Part shown: one piece after another, positions 1-9,887 of the stretch
Layout: each line of letters begins with the position of its first letter
How positions within the stretch are numbered: position 1 is the first letter of the stretch
Assembly: GCA_021399435.1 (NCBI GenBank)
Contig: JAJTUP010000066.1
Coordinates: 1-64,000 of the forward strand
Length of the DNA stretch: 64,000 nt
From: Diaporthe sp. PMI_573
Lineage: Eukaryota > Ascomycota > Sordariomycetes > Diaporthales > Diaporthaceae
Direction: 5' to 3'
Notes under the pieces: model-generated
Databases searched by the model: none
Seen by the model: only the letters and a program-made list of their open reading frames with translations
Told to the model about the DNA's origin: nothing
Program-made: the position numbers and the translations under genes

Positions 1-155
1 AGTCGCTTCTGTTCCTCCTGCTTGTCCTTCTTCAATGCGCGGTACTGCGCCACATCGAAATCGTCTTCCATCGGAGTTGTGTCCATCCGATCTGCCGAGG
101 ACGCCGTGGCTGATGAGGCCGCCGGGAGAAACTCGTTGACACGTTTAGGATCCAT
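1..155 (-). CDS. N-terminus of an unrecognised protein, cut by the window edge
   Basis: An ATG at 155-153 opens a frame that runs off the left edge (51 codons). The visible peptide starts MDPKRVNEFLPAASSATA, continues with an acidic patch (MEDDFDV) and ends in a K/E/Q-rich stretch (KKDKQEEQKR) that looks like the start of a coiled coil. I do not recognise the family. Too little is visible to tell a host gene from a transposon ORF. Confidence 0.5.
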   Translation of the reverse strand, partial: MDPKRVNEFLPAASSATASSADRMDTTPMEDDFDVAQYRALKKDKQEEQKR

Positions 156-719
156 CTTTGCGTCAACAGAGCAGACAGGTATGTGAGTGAGGCACTGCTG
201 CTCCGGACATTTGACCTCGCGTCTGGTATTGAGGACCTGATCTGACGTCAGTACAATCTCATTATGGTCACAGATTGAGAATGAGGCTTGCTTCTCCTTT
301 CCGAGTCCGTCAGGTGTTGTATCGCAATGGCTTCGTTGCGTGTGTAAGCAGGTTGACCAGAAAGGGAAAAAAAATTAAGCCTTTACAGGGTTCCTGGCGT
401 TTGGCCTCTTGCTTCAGTTTTCACCTGCACCAGGACCAGCGCCTTTTCCAGAACCTGCACTCTAAACAAGACAGGCCGTAGGTGAATGTGAAGCAGCAAA
501 TATGACCCAAAAGCTCGGTGACACTCGCGGCAAAAGTGTGCGTGCGTGCACTGGAGAAGGGAAAGTGGAACCGGAGTGGCCTTAGGGGCGGTCACGAATA
601 AGGGAGGGCACTCACTTTTCACCTTAAGACGTCTGCTATAGCTGGGCGGCTTAATGCTAAGGCCTATGTGGGAAGTTTCCTCCTTTTCCCGTCCTATTGT
701 ACCGTATGCATCAATCTAG
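156..719. other. No gene seen
   Basis: Mixed sequence upstream of the left-edge gene. Short open frames on both strands show no recognisable domain. It may hold the promoter of the gene at the edge. Confidence 0.5.
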
Positions 720-1240
720 TAGTGTGTGTGTGTGTGTGTGTAGTTCATTCCGCCCGGAGGCTCTAGGCCTAAAGGGCTCCTAATACGCTACTGTACATAT
801 CCAGTTTGCCTCAGTTGTCGCCATAGTCACCTCATAGCCCCTAAAGATATCGTAGAGCCGCTCCTATCAATCCCATACAAATAGAACCTGCGACGGTTTT
901 TGTGCCTCTCAGATAGTACCAGCAACCTTCCTGCGGAATCTCGTGGGGTTAGTAGCAAGCCGGCTTGAAGGCGGATTCTCCAAGTGTCCAGTGTCCTATC
1001 TTCGGCGGCTGAAGCAAGACCTGCTGTCGTGACACGAGGGTGCTTAATGTGGTTATTCGAAGGTTTGGTAAGGTGGTTGCGGTGTAGTTTGTCTCCCGAC
1101 TGCCTTGTTCCTCCGGCCCGTGGCCAAGGCAAACCTCGCCGTTCCCGGACCGCCTCCATGTTTAGTGTCCAGCTTCGGGGTCTGATAGAGCTTTCCCTCC
1201 AAGATAGAAGGTCAAGCCGCTTCGTCTCGTATCTATGCGC
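720..1240 (-). mobile_element. 5'-truncated Tad1-type LINE: 3' end relic
   Basis: On the minus strand this stretch matches the 3' end of the LINE at 34.4-37.0 kb. The peptide FYLGGKALSD corresponds to FYLGGKSASD there, then a stop interrupts the frame, and the next nucleotides still align (EAVR...). The 3' UTR motif with TCGGCGGCTGAAGC and the terminal CCGGGCGGAAT block are shared. The element ends at a dinucleotide run, (TG)n on the plus strand at 722-741. Similarity stops near 1240, so only the last few hundred bases remain. It is non-functional. Confidence 0.75.
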
Positions 1241-1284
1241 TGCTGGTGCTCAACCCCGAGGGTCGCTTCTCTTGTTCGTCGTCG

Positions 1285-1302
1285 CTGACGTCATTGACGT
1301 CA
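1285..1302. promoter_or_regulatory. Two adjacent CRE palindromes (TGACGTCA)
   Basis: Perfect 8-bp palindromes lie at 1286-1293 and 1295-1302, one base apart. TGACGTCA is the ATF/CREB-type bZIP site. The sites lie just outside the LINE relic. No promoter context is evident, so a regulatory role is inference. Confidence 0.45.
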
Positions 1303-1485
1303 TGCCCCGAGGGGGCCGCAACCAAGCGCCGAGGGCCACGCCGCTGAACGTTGGGCTTCAAAAAAAACCCCGCCATTGCGTCTCTGTGTTGGCTCTGAGT
1401 AGCAGAAGCTCTCAGGTTCCCAGGGGATACCGCGTGGAGGTACAGAGTCCGACTTCATCCCCCTGACGGTCTAGGGATGCGTTTT

Positions 1486-1555
1486 TGACGTCATAAACCC
1501 CAAGTTACCAATTGACGTCATAAACCCCAACTGACAAGTAATTTACCGTCATAAA
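1486..1555. promoter_or_regulatory. Short tandem repeat carrying CRE sites
   Basis: TTGACGTCATAAACCCCAA occurs at about 1485-1503 and again at about 1512-1530. A third degenerate copy (CCGTCATAAACCTCC) lies near 1546. The first two hold perfect TGACGTCA palindromes at 1486-1493 and 1513-1520. A related TGACGTCG is at about 1768. The nearest gene (1728-2213, minus strand) ends toward this repeat, so it is downstream of that gene and not in its promoter. Confidence 0.5.
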
Positions 1556-1727
1556 CCTCCTTCCTAACTGGGTTTAGTGAGTATCCCAAAAGGGGTTGGG
1601 GTGGGGGACGACCATGAGTTGTTGCGACCCCTGAGGAGGCTTTATCACCCCCCGATGTTGCTGTTGAGTGGTGACACGGATTGGTCCATAGTAGTGACCT
1701 GTTTATTGTCGTTGGTCAGAATTGATG

Positions 1728-2213
1728 TTATGAACTATCCACTCGTATGCTTACCGCGATGGTAGATGACGTCGATACCGTCTCCTCAAGCGCGGAGCCA
1801 AGGGTTCTATTTTGCTCAGCGGCCGAACCGGTAATCAATTCTTGGACCTTGTTAAGCAGATTCGCTTCCGCCTTTGTTTTTGTCCTTTCATATTCGCGAT
1901 GTAGTTCGTTCTTTTTCAGGTGAAGGTCTACTTGTTTCGCGACTGCTAAACTGAAGGACTGTTGGACCGTCACAAAAGCCTCGCGCACCATCCGGGCGGT
2001 TTGATCCAAGTCCGAAACAAAATGGTCTTCCTCGTGGCGCAGCTGTGTATCGAGTTCCGCCTTCCTAGCTTCGTACTCGTTGTCCAGGCGCATGCGATCC
2101 GCTGTGTACTGTTCCTTCAACTGCTCGAACCACGAGTTCTGCGGGTCTAGTACATCATTCGTTGGGTCCGCAGCAGATGGCCTGGCTGACGGAGATTCCA
2201 AATTGCGATCCAT
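1728..2213 (-). CDS. Small coiled-coil protein, function unknown
   Basis: An ATG at 2213-2211 gives 161 residues. The first 25 are S/P/A-rich, followed by WFEQLKEQYTADRMRLDNEY and a long heptad-like, charged helix (EARKAELDTQLRHEEDHF...) reaching to about residue 130; the tail is S/T-rich. No signal peptide or membrane segment is seen. The frame continues 42 codons upstream without an ATG, so the start is uncertain. I do not recognise the family. Confidence 0.45.
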   Translation of the reverse strand: MDRNLESPSARPSAADPTNDVLDPQNSWFEQLKEQYTADRMRLDNEYEARKAELDTQLRHEEDHFVSDLDQTARMVREAFVTVQQSFSLAVAKQVDLHLKKNELHREYERTKTKAEANLLNKVQELITGSAAEQNRTLGSALEETVSTSSTIAVSIRVDSS

Positions 2214-2616
2214 TAAAGCGGAACAAGGATGTAGCAATGGTAGAAAGCTTGTGTTGGGAGTCTGTGAAGCATAAGTGTCGGGCGAGTGTGGCAACTGACT
2301 CCTTTCGTCTGTGGAAGACACGAAGTGAATTGAGGTCACGTGCGGGTAAACGGCACTAACCTGATTAACGTCTGCCTCGGTGTCTCTACGCCTGCGGAAG
2401 AAAATTTCTCACTTGTGAGAATTTGGGGCACGCACACCGCCACCCATGGGCCAAAAAGACCATCGGTACATCGATCTCCCCGCGCCTGGCACAGGATTCA
2501 AGTGTTGCGCATAGTATATACATAGGACGCTGTTTCCACAGCTGCTACAACAGCCTCGAGAAGGGCAGCATTCCCGCAATCTTCAGGGCTCTTCCCAACA
2601 AGACTTTGGGTGGCTC

Positions 2617-5467
2617 CCAGAGTGGACCATCAATCAATCAACGTCAACATCACCACAACGTTGATGGAGTTGACGCTTTATGTAAGCACTTCATCAGTTG
2701 ATTGAGTCAACGGCAGGTAAATATTGATTGAATTGACGTTGATGGAAGCCGTTGAAACCCCCCTGCAGTTGAATTACCTAATCATCCGCCCCAGTGTCAA
2801 CCCCTTGAGCTTCTTCTACTTTGAGCAGCGTCTCCAGCCAGCCGTCGTCTGTCAACACCTCGTCTAAACTCTCCATAAGGCCGGCGCGTAGCCGCGATCG
2901 TAAGACCTGGATAAACCCTATCGTACTCGCGTAGAGCCGGCTGCGCAAGGACGTCGCCATCAACCCAACGGCGGAAAAAAGCCTCTCGCATTCTGCGCTC
3001 ATGGCCGGCACTGTCATGACGTCCAGGGCCATCCGTGATAAACGAGGGTAATCTGTCGCCTTACTGATCCAGTACTGAAGCGGATCTTCGATATCTGAGT
3101 CGATAGCGCTCACATCTAACTGCCAACGGGCGTACTCATCCATCGTGGGCTGGTTAGGTGCTAATGGCGATGGTCTGGGTGAGTGAGTTCGCCGATTAGC
3201 CTCACGATAGATGTCGAAGGATGATAACTTCGTCTTGCGCTTCTTGGCCACAGGGACCTCGTCTGCGGTTACTTTTAGCTGTAACTCGCGGTATTCAGAG
3301 ACCCAGAGGCTCTGAACAAGCTCCCTTGCTTCGTCAATCCAGTCTGGATGCTCCTCCTTCCAAACGTCTTCGAAGTATCCCCATCGCAGTGCTGGGTTTA
3401 AGGCAGTGGCGGCGTAATAAACAGGCGACTCTTTGAGGTACCTGTAATACTTATCAAGCTTTGCCCAGCCTAAATTCACATTGACAGCGAAGTGCTCAGG
3501 CTCTGGGTAGTCCTTGATAAGTGCTTTCGCCATTTCTAGCTTGCCAAGTAAGAATTCGAATGCCTCGAGCACATCCGTCATACGGCCAAACGCCTCGTTG
3601 GTACCAAACCGGCGTTTGCGGACTTGACCATCGCCTTGAAGGACCTCGATCACAACGTGAAAGTCGTCGAGGATACCGTCAAAGGCTCGGAGGACCTCCC
3701 AGTCGTTGTCGTTAATCATGCTCTTGGCTTCGAGGCAAGCAGGTATTTTGATCCCAGCCTGGCCTTTACGGGCTTCCTGGAATACCTTCTTTGCCTTTAG
3801 CATGAACTCTTCGTAAAAAGGCTGCAACTTGAGCGCCCGTTTGATCATGTAGTATTGTGATAACCAACGGGTGTCGTTGTCGAGGATGACTTCGAGCGGA
3901 CGGAGCTTCTGAACCTCAGGATCAGTAGATGCACCGATAGAGTCTTGTTGCAACTGCTTGAGCAAGTTGGTCAATACATCTGATCGATGCACCCATACAA
4001 CCCAGTTGTGAACCTTTCCAACGCGGCCTTTCTTCATCCATTCGTCGTGCGCCGCGCGCGCCAATAGCTCTCCTTTCTCGATAGATTCGTCAAATGCCCC
4101 AACGTCCTTTCCAAACAGTAGAGCTTTTACCACCAGGTTAATGATATGCCCAACGCAGCGGGCGCGGCGATGGAGATGGTTGAAGCCGAGTTGACCGCCG
4201 ATAATTGCCATGGCAGTATCGTTATTACCCGCGTTGTCAAGTGTAAAATATCCGACCTTATCTTCTAGATCGAAAAAGCGAATGACGTCGAGCATCTCAG
4301 TAGCAATGTGTTCGCCGGTATGGCGATTGATCAACTCTGGTAAACCAAGCACGACCTTCTGGGGTTGATTGCTGCTATCTCGATATACCGCCGTTATCCC
4401 GTATAGAGTATGGCGACTCCTCGTCCTTGCGCTGTCGAAAGCGATATGAACCTGGCCAGGTGCTGCCCGCAAGGCCTCTTTCACTCCGTCCTTGTGTGCC
4501 TCGAACTGCCGCACAGCTATTCGCCGTATCGTCTGCCTCGAGATATGGGCGTCTCTGACTGCAACTGATGGGTTTAGGTATTCGAAAATAGAACGCAATC
4601 GAGGATTTTCCGCCTGACGGAAGGAGAGGTTGGAATCGACAATCCAGTTGACAAGGAGCCTCTGAAAGTGCCCGCGATCGAAGTGTTTGATCATACTGTT
4701 GGCGATGGCTTGTTCTTTTGGATCATGCCGGTTGAGTTGCCAGAAGTCCGATAGAGGCAAATACTCGCTTCCCTCCCTTCTTGGTTGACGGCGCTATCCG
4801 TTTCACTTCCCCGTTGGATCCCAGTTACCGTGGGCCTTCCACCGGTGGTTTTCTGCGTTTTGGGTGCCCTTTGTACTCATAGGAAGCCGGCCGAGACTCT
4901 TTCTTGCGGATACATGGCACACAGACCCATTTTCGCTCGGTAGTCGACTGTATGTCCAGCCCGTAGTCCCACACCCAAGACCGCGTCTCGTTGCTTCTCT
5001 CCGAGAACAAGAAACCCTTGAGGATCTTGAAGACGTCGCTCTCTTCTTCGGCAGTCAGGTTCCCAGGTGTTAATGTAGTCGGTACGTCATGGGCCATTTT
5101 CGACGTAGTAGCTGGTAATGGTATTAATTGTCTTTCCTTTACACAGGAATCTTTCGACGGCGCGTTTACTTGACGCGTCGCTGGGTGACGAATGTATTGT
5201 TATTGTTACTACATGTTAAGAAATATAGCATTCTATATAGTCTTCCACGCTTAGGAGTATCAAGAGCTAACAGCTTATCACCCAATTTTGGTCGCGGGGA
5301 GAAACCCCTGTCTAGCGTCAACGCCAATCAACGGTTTCAATATATTGACGGCTTCTCGTGGATTGATTGATTAGATAAGCGGTGGTTCCGTTGATTGACG
5401 TTGACGTTGATTGATTTCAATATATTGATCAACGTCGTTGAAGCCGTTGATTGATGGTCCACCCTGG
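2617..5467 (-). mobile_element. hAT transposon 1, decayed, with subterminal repeats
   Basis: A 21-bp terminal inverted repeat with one mismatch reads CCAGAGTGGACCATCAATCA at the left end (from 2617) and CCAGGGTGGACCATCAATCA in the complement of the right end (to 5467). Both ends are packed with CAATCAACG / TTGATTGACGTTGA motifs in both orientations, typical of hAT subterminal repeats. A transposase on the minus strand fills the inside. The expected 8-bp target duplication is not visible (left flank GGTGGCTC, right flank TTATAAAT), so the insertion is old or rearranged. Confidence 0.7.
2778..5097 (-). pseudogene. hAT transposase with BED-type N-terminus, frameshifted
   Basis: The N-terminal part (4825-5097) has a BED-like zinc-finger segment with WVCVPCIRKKE. 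The main part (2778-4760, about 660 codons) carries the hAT core: an Asp at FDSARTRS, FTLDNAGNNDTAM around the second Asp, the CxxH-type RCVGHIINLVV, and the C-terminal dimerisation motif with VPAMSAECERLFSAVG. Between 4755 and 4870 the coding signal changes frame about three times, so the two parts are not one open frame. No intron explains this, and the main part lacks an ATG start. Transposition would need an enzyme in trans. Confidence 0.75.
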
Positions 5468-7187
5468 TTATAAATGCCCTGAGCCTTGGAAGCAGCAGTA
5501 CAAGCTTTCCACAAGCGCTCAGCCTGCGGTAAAAGAAACACAAAGCAATATTCCAAGGGCAAAATCTTGGAAAAGAAGACATATCCAGACCTTATATCGG
5601 TCCTTCTAAATTGGAGATCTTATTAGGTACAAAATTTGGCGGCGACTACAAAGTTGTTCTGCAGCGGGACACGATCACGGTCTATGCCAGAAGTCAGCTA
5701 TGCGAAGTAGAAATAAGGAGCTGTGCATAAGATGCCGTTGCAAGGAAAGGTTTCGGCAACGTGAGAAGCCATTTTCGTCATTTTCGATCACACTGTTTCT
5801 GGCTATATTTTGGGATGCTGGGGACGTATAGGGCTAGAATGGAGTCACTGATCAGTATTTGCTCGATGGAAGACAAGTCTGATTCATAGCGGCATACGGT
5901 GAATCCCTTACCCTCATTTGCAGAGATACTCGATATGCCGGATTGGTTAATCCCGAAGGACCACATAAGGCTAGCTGCGGTGAGTTGCTTGAGATAGGCG
6001 ATTCCATCATAAACGTTCAACGTTTCCGTCTGTGCAGTATTTGGAGAATGTTTGAGACAAAAAACTCTCTTAGCAATCCCGTCGACAGCGACATAATGAT
6101 TTGGACCTGGGAGAGACGCGTACTTATACCAACGAAACCCTGTGGTGGACGATTGTCAAATGACAGAATCATAAAAGTCACTACAGTCGCCTAATTGGTA
6201 TTTAGGCAAACTACAGTCCTTGTTTGTACTAGCCCCGATTTCAACATAAAGACAAAGAAAGCCCTTCGTACATGGTATGGTGTCTGTACTGTATTGTACT
6301 TTACCACAATATTTTTGGTCATGGTCCCTTAGAAGATCTGTACTGTTTACCGGTAGTCTCTTTGCTTGCCTCATCGTGAGTACTACAGTAGTGCTGCTGA
6401 CACAGAAGGGTTAAGAGCAATGGCACGGGGTCATAAAAGTACATGCGCAACTGAACGTGGTACCGACAGCATTGAATCCAAGAGTACTGGGAGTGGTGAA
6501 AAGACCGAGTACACCCAGGAGCTTAAGGGACATAGCAGCGAGGCCAACTCGGTGGCCTTCTCTCACAACCGGAACATTCTCTCACATATATTTGCGTTTC
6601 GGCTTCCTGGAAATTCTATTTCACCCATCGTCTTCGACCAGCCTCATAAAACTGGAAGTACTGCACCGCACTTCGCAGGATTTGGTGATGATTCAAGCGT
6701 GAGAGGAACGAGACGGGAAGCAGTGTCCTTTTACGCCTTTCACCAACCTTTGCAATGCTCTAAGTGCAGCATGGACAGAGCTCGGTACTTTGCCAGAATT
6801 GAGCTAAGTACTTGTAACATATATTACATGTACACACTTTGAATAACCTGGCAAACATTATACTGTACTATACGCCACCCAACTGTATAATCAACAGAAG
6901 TACGTTTTTTTAGATTGTAGGTACGACTAATAGAAAACAACGACATGAATTCAAATCGTACATACCGTACAAGATCACAGACTTTTTTAGGTACGAACCT
7001 GAGTCGAAACCCAGGCTCAGGCTGCCCGCGACCTGGAACCTGGCGCATCTCGCCCGTCTCATTCGCTCGAGGTATAAGAACCGGGCCTAGACCCATCCCT
7101 CGGACAAGCACATTAAAACAAATCCACGCACGTGTGTCATACAACGAAATATAACAGCACCGTATCTCGACGATTCGTTTCCAAGCC
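5468..7187. other. Intergenic, with one WD-repeat relic
   Basis: Mostly A/T-leaning sequence with short open frames and no clear gene apart from a fragment near 6.5 kb. Just upstream of the 7188 gene, AGGTATAAGAACC at about 7070 could serve as a TATA-type element. Confidence 0.4.
6427..6600 (+). pseudogene. WD40-repeat fragment, possibly from an NLR-type protein
   Basis: The plus-strand frame contains ELKGHSSEANSVAFSHN, which matches the canonical start of a WD40 repeat (L-x-GHS-x-x-V-x-SVAFS-x-D) with the usual final Asp lost. WD repeats of this very regular type are common at the C-terminus of fungal NACHT proteins. Only one repeat is visible and no neighbouring NACHT domain is seen, so this is a relic. 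Confidence 0.4.
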
Positions 7188-8053
7188 ATGATATTCGATG
7201 CCTATGATGTTCCGATGGACCTGGATCCAAGCGACGACAGGCAGCCTCGCACGATACCTAAACCCGGGAAGCGAGTGGAGGCAAGTCTGCACGGGGGGTT
7301 ATTGAATACACTCTATACACGCCTCGTCCATCAAGACGTTTTTACCTACTTTACTCAGAATTTCGAATCTGTACTTAGACCTTGGTCCATCCTTCTCGGC
7401 GAGACTACCCTGCCAGGCGACGTTCTAAGCACCGACTGGCGATTTAATTCTGTTTTTAGGGCCCTAGATCGCGTGATTACGGCCGGGGACTATGATACAA
7501 GGCTACTTTCGAGGCTAGCTTATGTACAACTCGTCCGCGTGATAAGGTTGCTTGAGAATCGTGTGGCTCTAGACAGGCAAGCTGGTCGTCTTCACCGCCG
7601 CAGTGGATATCGGAATGCTAGTATTGCTCTCGACATTTACCTGAAAGCCCAGGAAACCCTTTCCACTTCATCGTCTAGGCGCACCTTGATCGAGCGGAAG
7701 CGCCTAGCAAAACGGTGGAGTGAGCTGGCTGGTCCATGGCCGCTCTTCCTCCTAGTCTATTCGGATGAAGCCGAAGAAATTATGTTCGGTCCTATCAATC
7801 CCCGCCCTGATCATGGCGAATCGCTGACAATATAACAAGTCAATGCCACAGGCGGCCCGACAACACCATGATTCGCTTAATAGCCGAGCGGACTTTAAGG
7901 GATTCACCCTCACAACTAAAGGAGATTTGTGCGCACGCAGCGCAGGTAGTACAAACAGCGGTTAAGGAAAAAGGTCCGGTTGATGACCCAACCGTGAGGG
8001 AGCTTGCCGAGAAATGTCGGACTGAGCTACGGGAATGTGGACAACCGCTGTAA
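7188..8053 (+). CDS. Two-exon gene, uncharacterised fungal protein
   Basis: Exon 1 is 7188-7783 and exon 2 is 7852-8053. The 68-bp intron 7784-7851 (GTTCGG...CCACAG, with CGCTGAC as branch candidate) rebuilds an ATG codon across the junction and removes the stop that would end exon 1. The product has 265 residues. It is helical and soluble, without signal peptide or membrane segment. Around the splice site it reads ...SDEAEEIMRPDN then MIRLIAERTLRD. I recall similar hypothetical proteins in other fungi but cannot name a domain. The splice is inferred from frame continuity and signals. Confidence 0.65.
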
Positions 8054-8199
8054 AAGTGGGATTAGCCGATGTGCAGGGCACCCTCCGTGGGTGGGAACGG
8101 AACCCACCACAGGGGCAGCCACCAGGCGGCGGGCTACAAGGGGCAACGGCTGTCAGGACTCACCTCCATGGTCAGGGATTAAGCGGGGCAGGTGTGGTC

Positions 8200-8560
8200 T
8201 CTTTGCTTTGATGTGCTTGCTTGTACATCAATATTGTTCGCTAGGTGGACTTAAGTCTACTTCACCGTACTTCAACGTGCTTGCTTGTACCTCAACATTA
8301 TTCGCTTGGGTGGGCTTTAGTCTACTTCGTTGTACTTTACTCCAATATGCTTCAGTATACACTGGTGTACTTTGCTAGGGATATTCCAATACATTCCAAT
8401 ACTTCGATATACTTCGGCGCACTTCAGTAGCCTTCGGTGGGTTTCCGTGTACTTCGCCCGTAGGCGCTTCGAGGTTCTTCAGTGTACTTTGGTGAGGATG
8501 CTCAGTGTGCCTCAGTGGACGTCAGTGTATTTCAACCGTTAGGGGGCTTCCGGGTACTCC
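8200..8560. repeat. Degenerate short-period repeat (TACTTC-type)
   Basis: About 360 bp in which TACTTC, GTACTTTG and near variants (TACTTCGGTG, TACTTCAGTG) recur every 10-20 bases. Two longer internal copies share GTGCTTGCTTGTAC (about 8214 and 8278). It is followed near 8610-8660 by GTACGTAC runs. The small open frames across it are by-products of the repeat. Confidence 0.6.
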
Positions 8561-8799
8561 AGGATACTCCGCCCCGGCTAGTGATGCTGTACAGTTTGTA
8601 CAACCTTGTTGTACGTACGTACGTACAGGAAGTAAATGTACGTACATGTACTGTGTACGTACGACTGAGCCCACTATATTCCAAATCAGGTAATTTATGG
8701 GTCATGCCGTACAAGTACGGAGCTGTACAAAACTTTGCCGGCTTAACAACTCAGCGTTACTCTGCCATTCTCTCCCAATTGAACGCATCGCCAAAAAAG

Positions 8800-9168
8800 A
8801 TGGCCCTTGCCAAAGCTGACGCTGCCTTCATTTGGCGACAGTTTATCGACCTCGGCCGCTCGAACCCCAAGAAAAGCAAGCGATACAGATGCCGTCACTG
8901 CCAGAAGGACTTTGCAGCCACCTCTGTTGGGAGGCCGAAAGAGCACCTCGCTGCGTGTGACAAATGGCAAGCTACGCAGCGACAAGAGCGCCAAGCTCGA
9001 GATAACGCCGGCTATCTTCCCTCATATTCTGAAGCTGTACAAAAGAAGATAACGGAGGTCGGAATTCAGCATATCTCTCAGGACGAGAGCCGCAGTTTCG
9101 CCTATGATGCCGCCGCCGCTGTAATCGCCGGCGGTCGCCCCTTCAGCCTCTTCGAGAGCCGTCGTTGA
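8800..9168 (+). pseudogene. BED zinc-finger N-terminus of a hAT-type transposase
   Basis: An ATG at 8800 gives 122 residues with a BED-like finger: YRCRHCQKDFAATSVGRPKEH followed by LAACDKW (C-x2-C ... H-x4-C spacing). The frame stops after AGGRPFSLFESRR, where hAT transposases normally continue into the catalytic core. None of the core is found downstream, so this is a truncated transposon gene or a solitary BED-domain ORF. The frame also extends upstream without homology. Confidence 0.6.
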
Positions 9169-9500
9169 GATAGCTTCGTGTTCTTCGACGATTCCTGAAA
9201 CAACATAGGGATGTCTCGTAGTATATACTTTTTGCTTCAGCTACCGCCGCGCTGTCCAGAACGCTGATGTTGCAAGTTGCACAGCCAGATCTGGTTCTGG
9301 TCTGCACCGTAATCTCGTCCTCAGTGTGCTCATCGTCACTGACCCCGATAAATGGCCATATTCCAGGTCTACAGAAGCAACACCAGAGACTACAAGTCGC
9401 ACATATGAGCTACCTCTCACCCCTCCCGTAAGTCCCCAACAGACTTTCCCCGACTAAGCACTCACAACTTGAAATTCCAGCGAACCCACATCGGGCCGTT

Positions 9501-9887
9501 GTGCCTGTCAACCACACCTCAGGATCTCCTCAGCCAAACACTAGTCTGGCGCGCGAAAAGAGCAGCTCCACGGTGCCCAGAGCCTCCGTAGCCCGTGTGA
9601 GCACCATCGTCAGAGAGGCAAACAAAATTCGCCCTCAGAAGGGGCCCAAATATCACCACGGAAAGAATACTGATCGAGAGTCCTGGAGCTTGAGACCGAA
9701 ACCGGCCGAGTATATTTACTTAATCGAACGGGTTCACAAGAACGAGGAGCTAGGGAAGTATTTCGACGACGAGCTCCGGTATGTATATAAAGCTATATCA
9801 ATGACCAGTTCTGAAGATCGCCTGAAGCTCGTGCTCGGATATAACTTCCTCCGCCATTTCGAAACGCTTCATGAGCGTACTGAGTAA
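9501..9887 (+). pseudogene. Fragment of an uncharacterised fungal protein
   Basis: A 128-residue frame starting with ATG. The N-terminal 60 residues are S/T/R-rich and low in complexity. The segment SWSLRPKPAEYIYLIERV followed by GKYFDDELRYVYKA resembles the start of a large fungal hypothetical family (a W-x-L-x2-P-x-E-Y and x-K-x-R-Y-x-Y pattern); I cannot name it. The last 30 residues overlap the 3' end of the antisense MFS gene, so the original C-terminus is probably lost. Confidence 0.35.
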
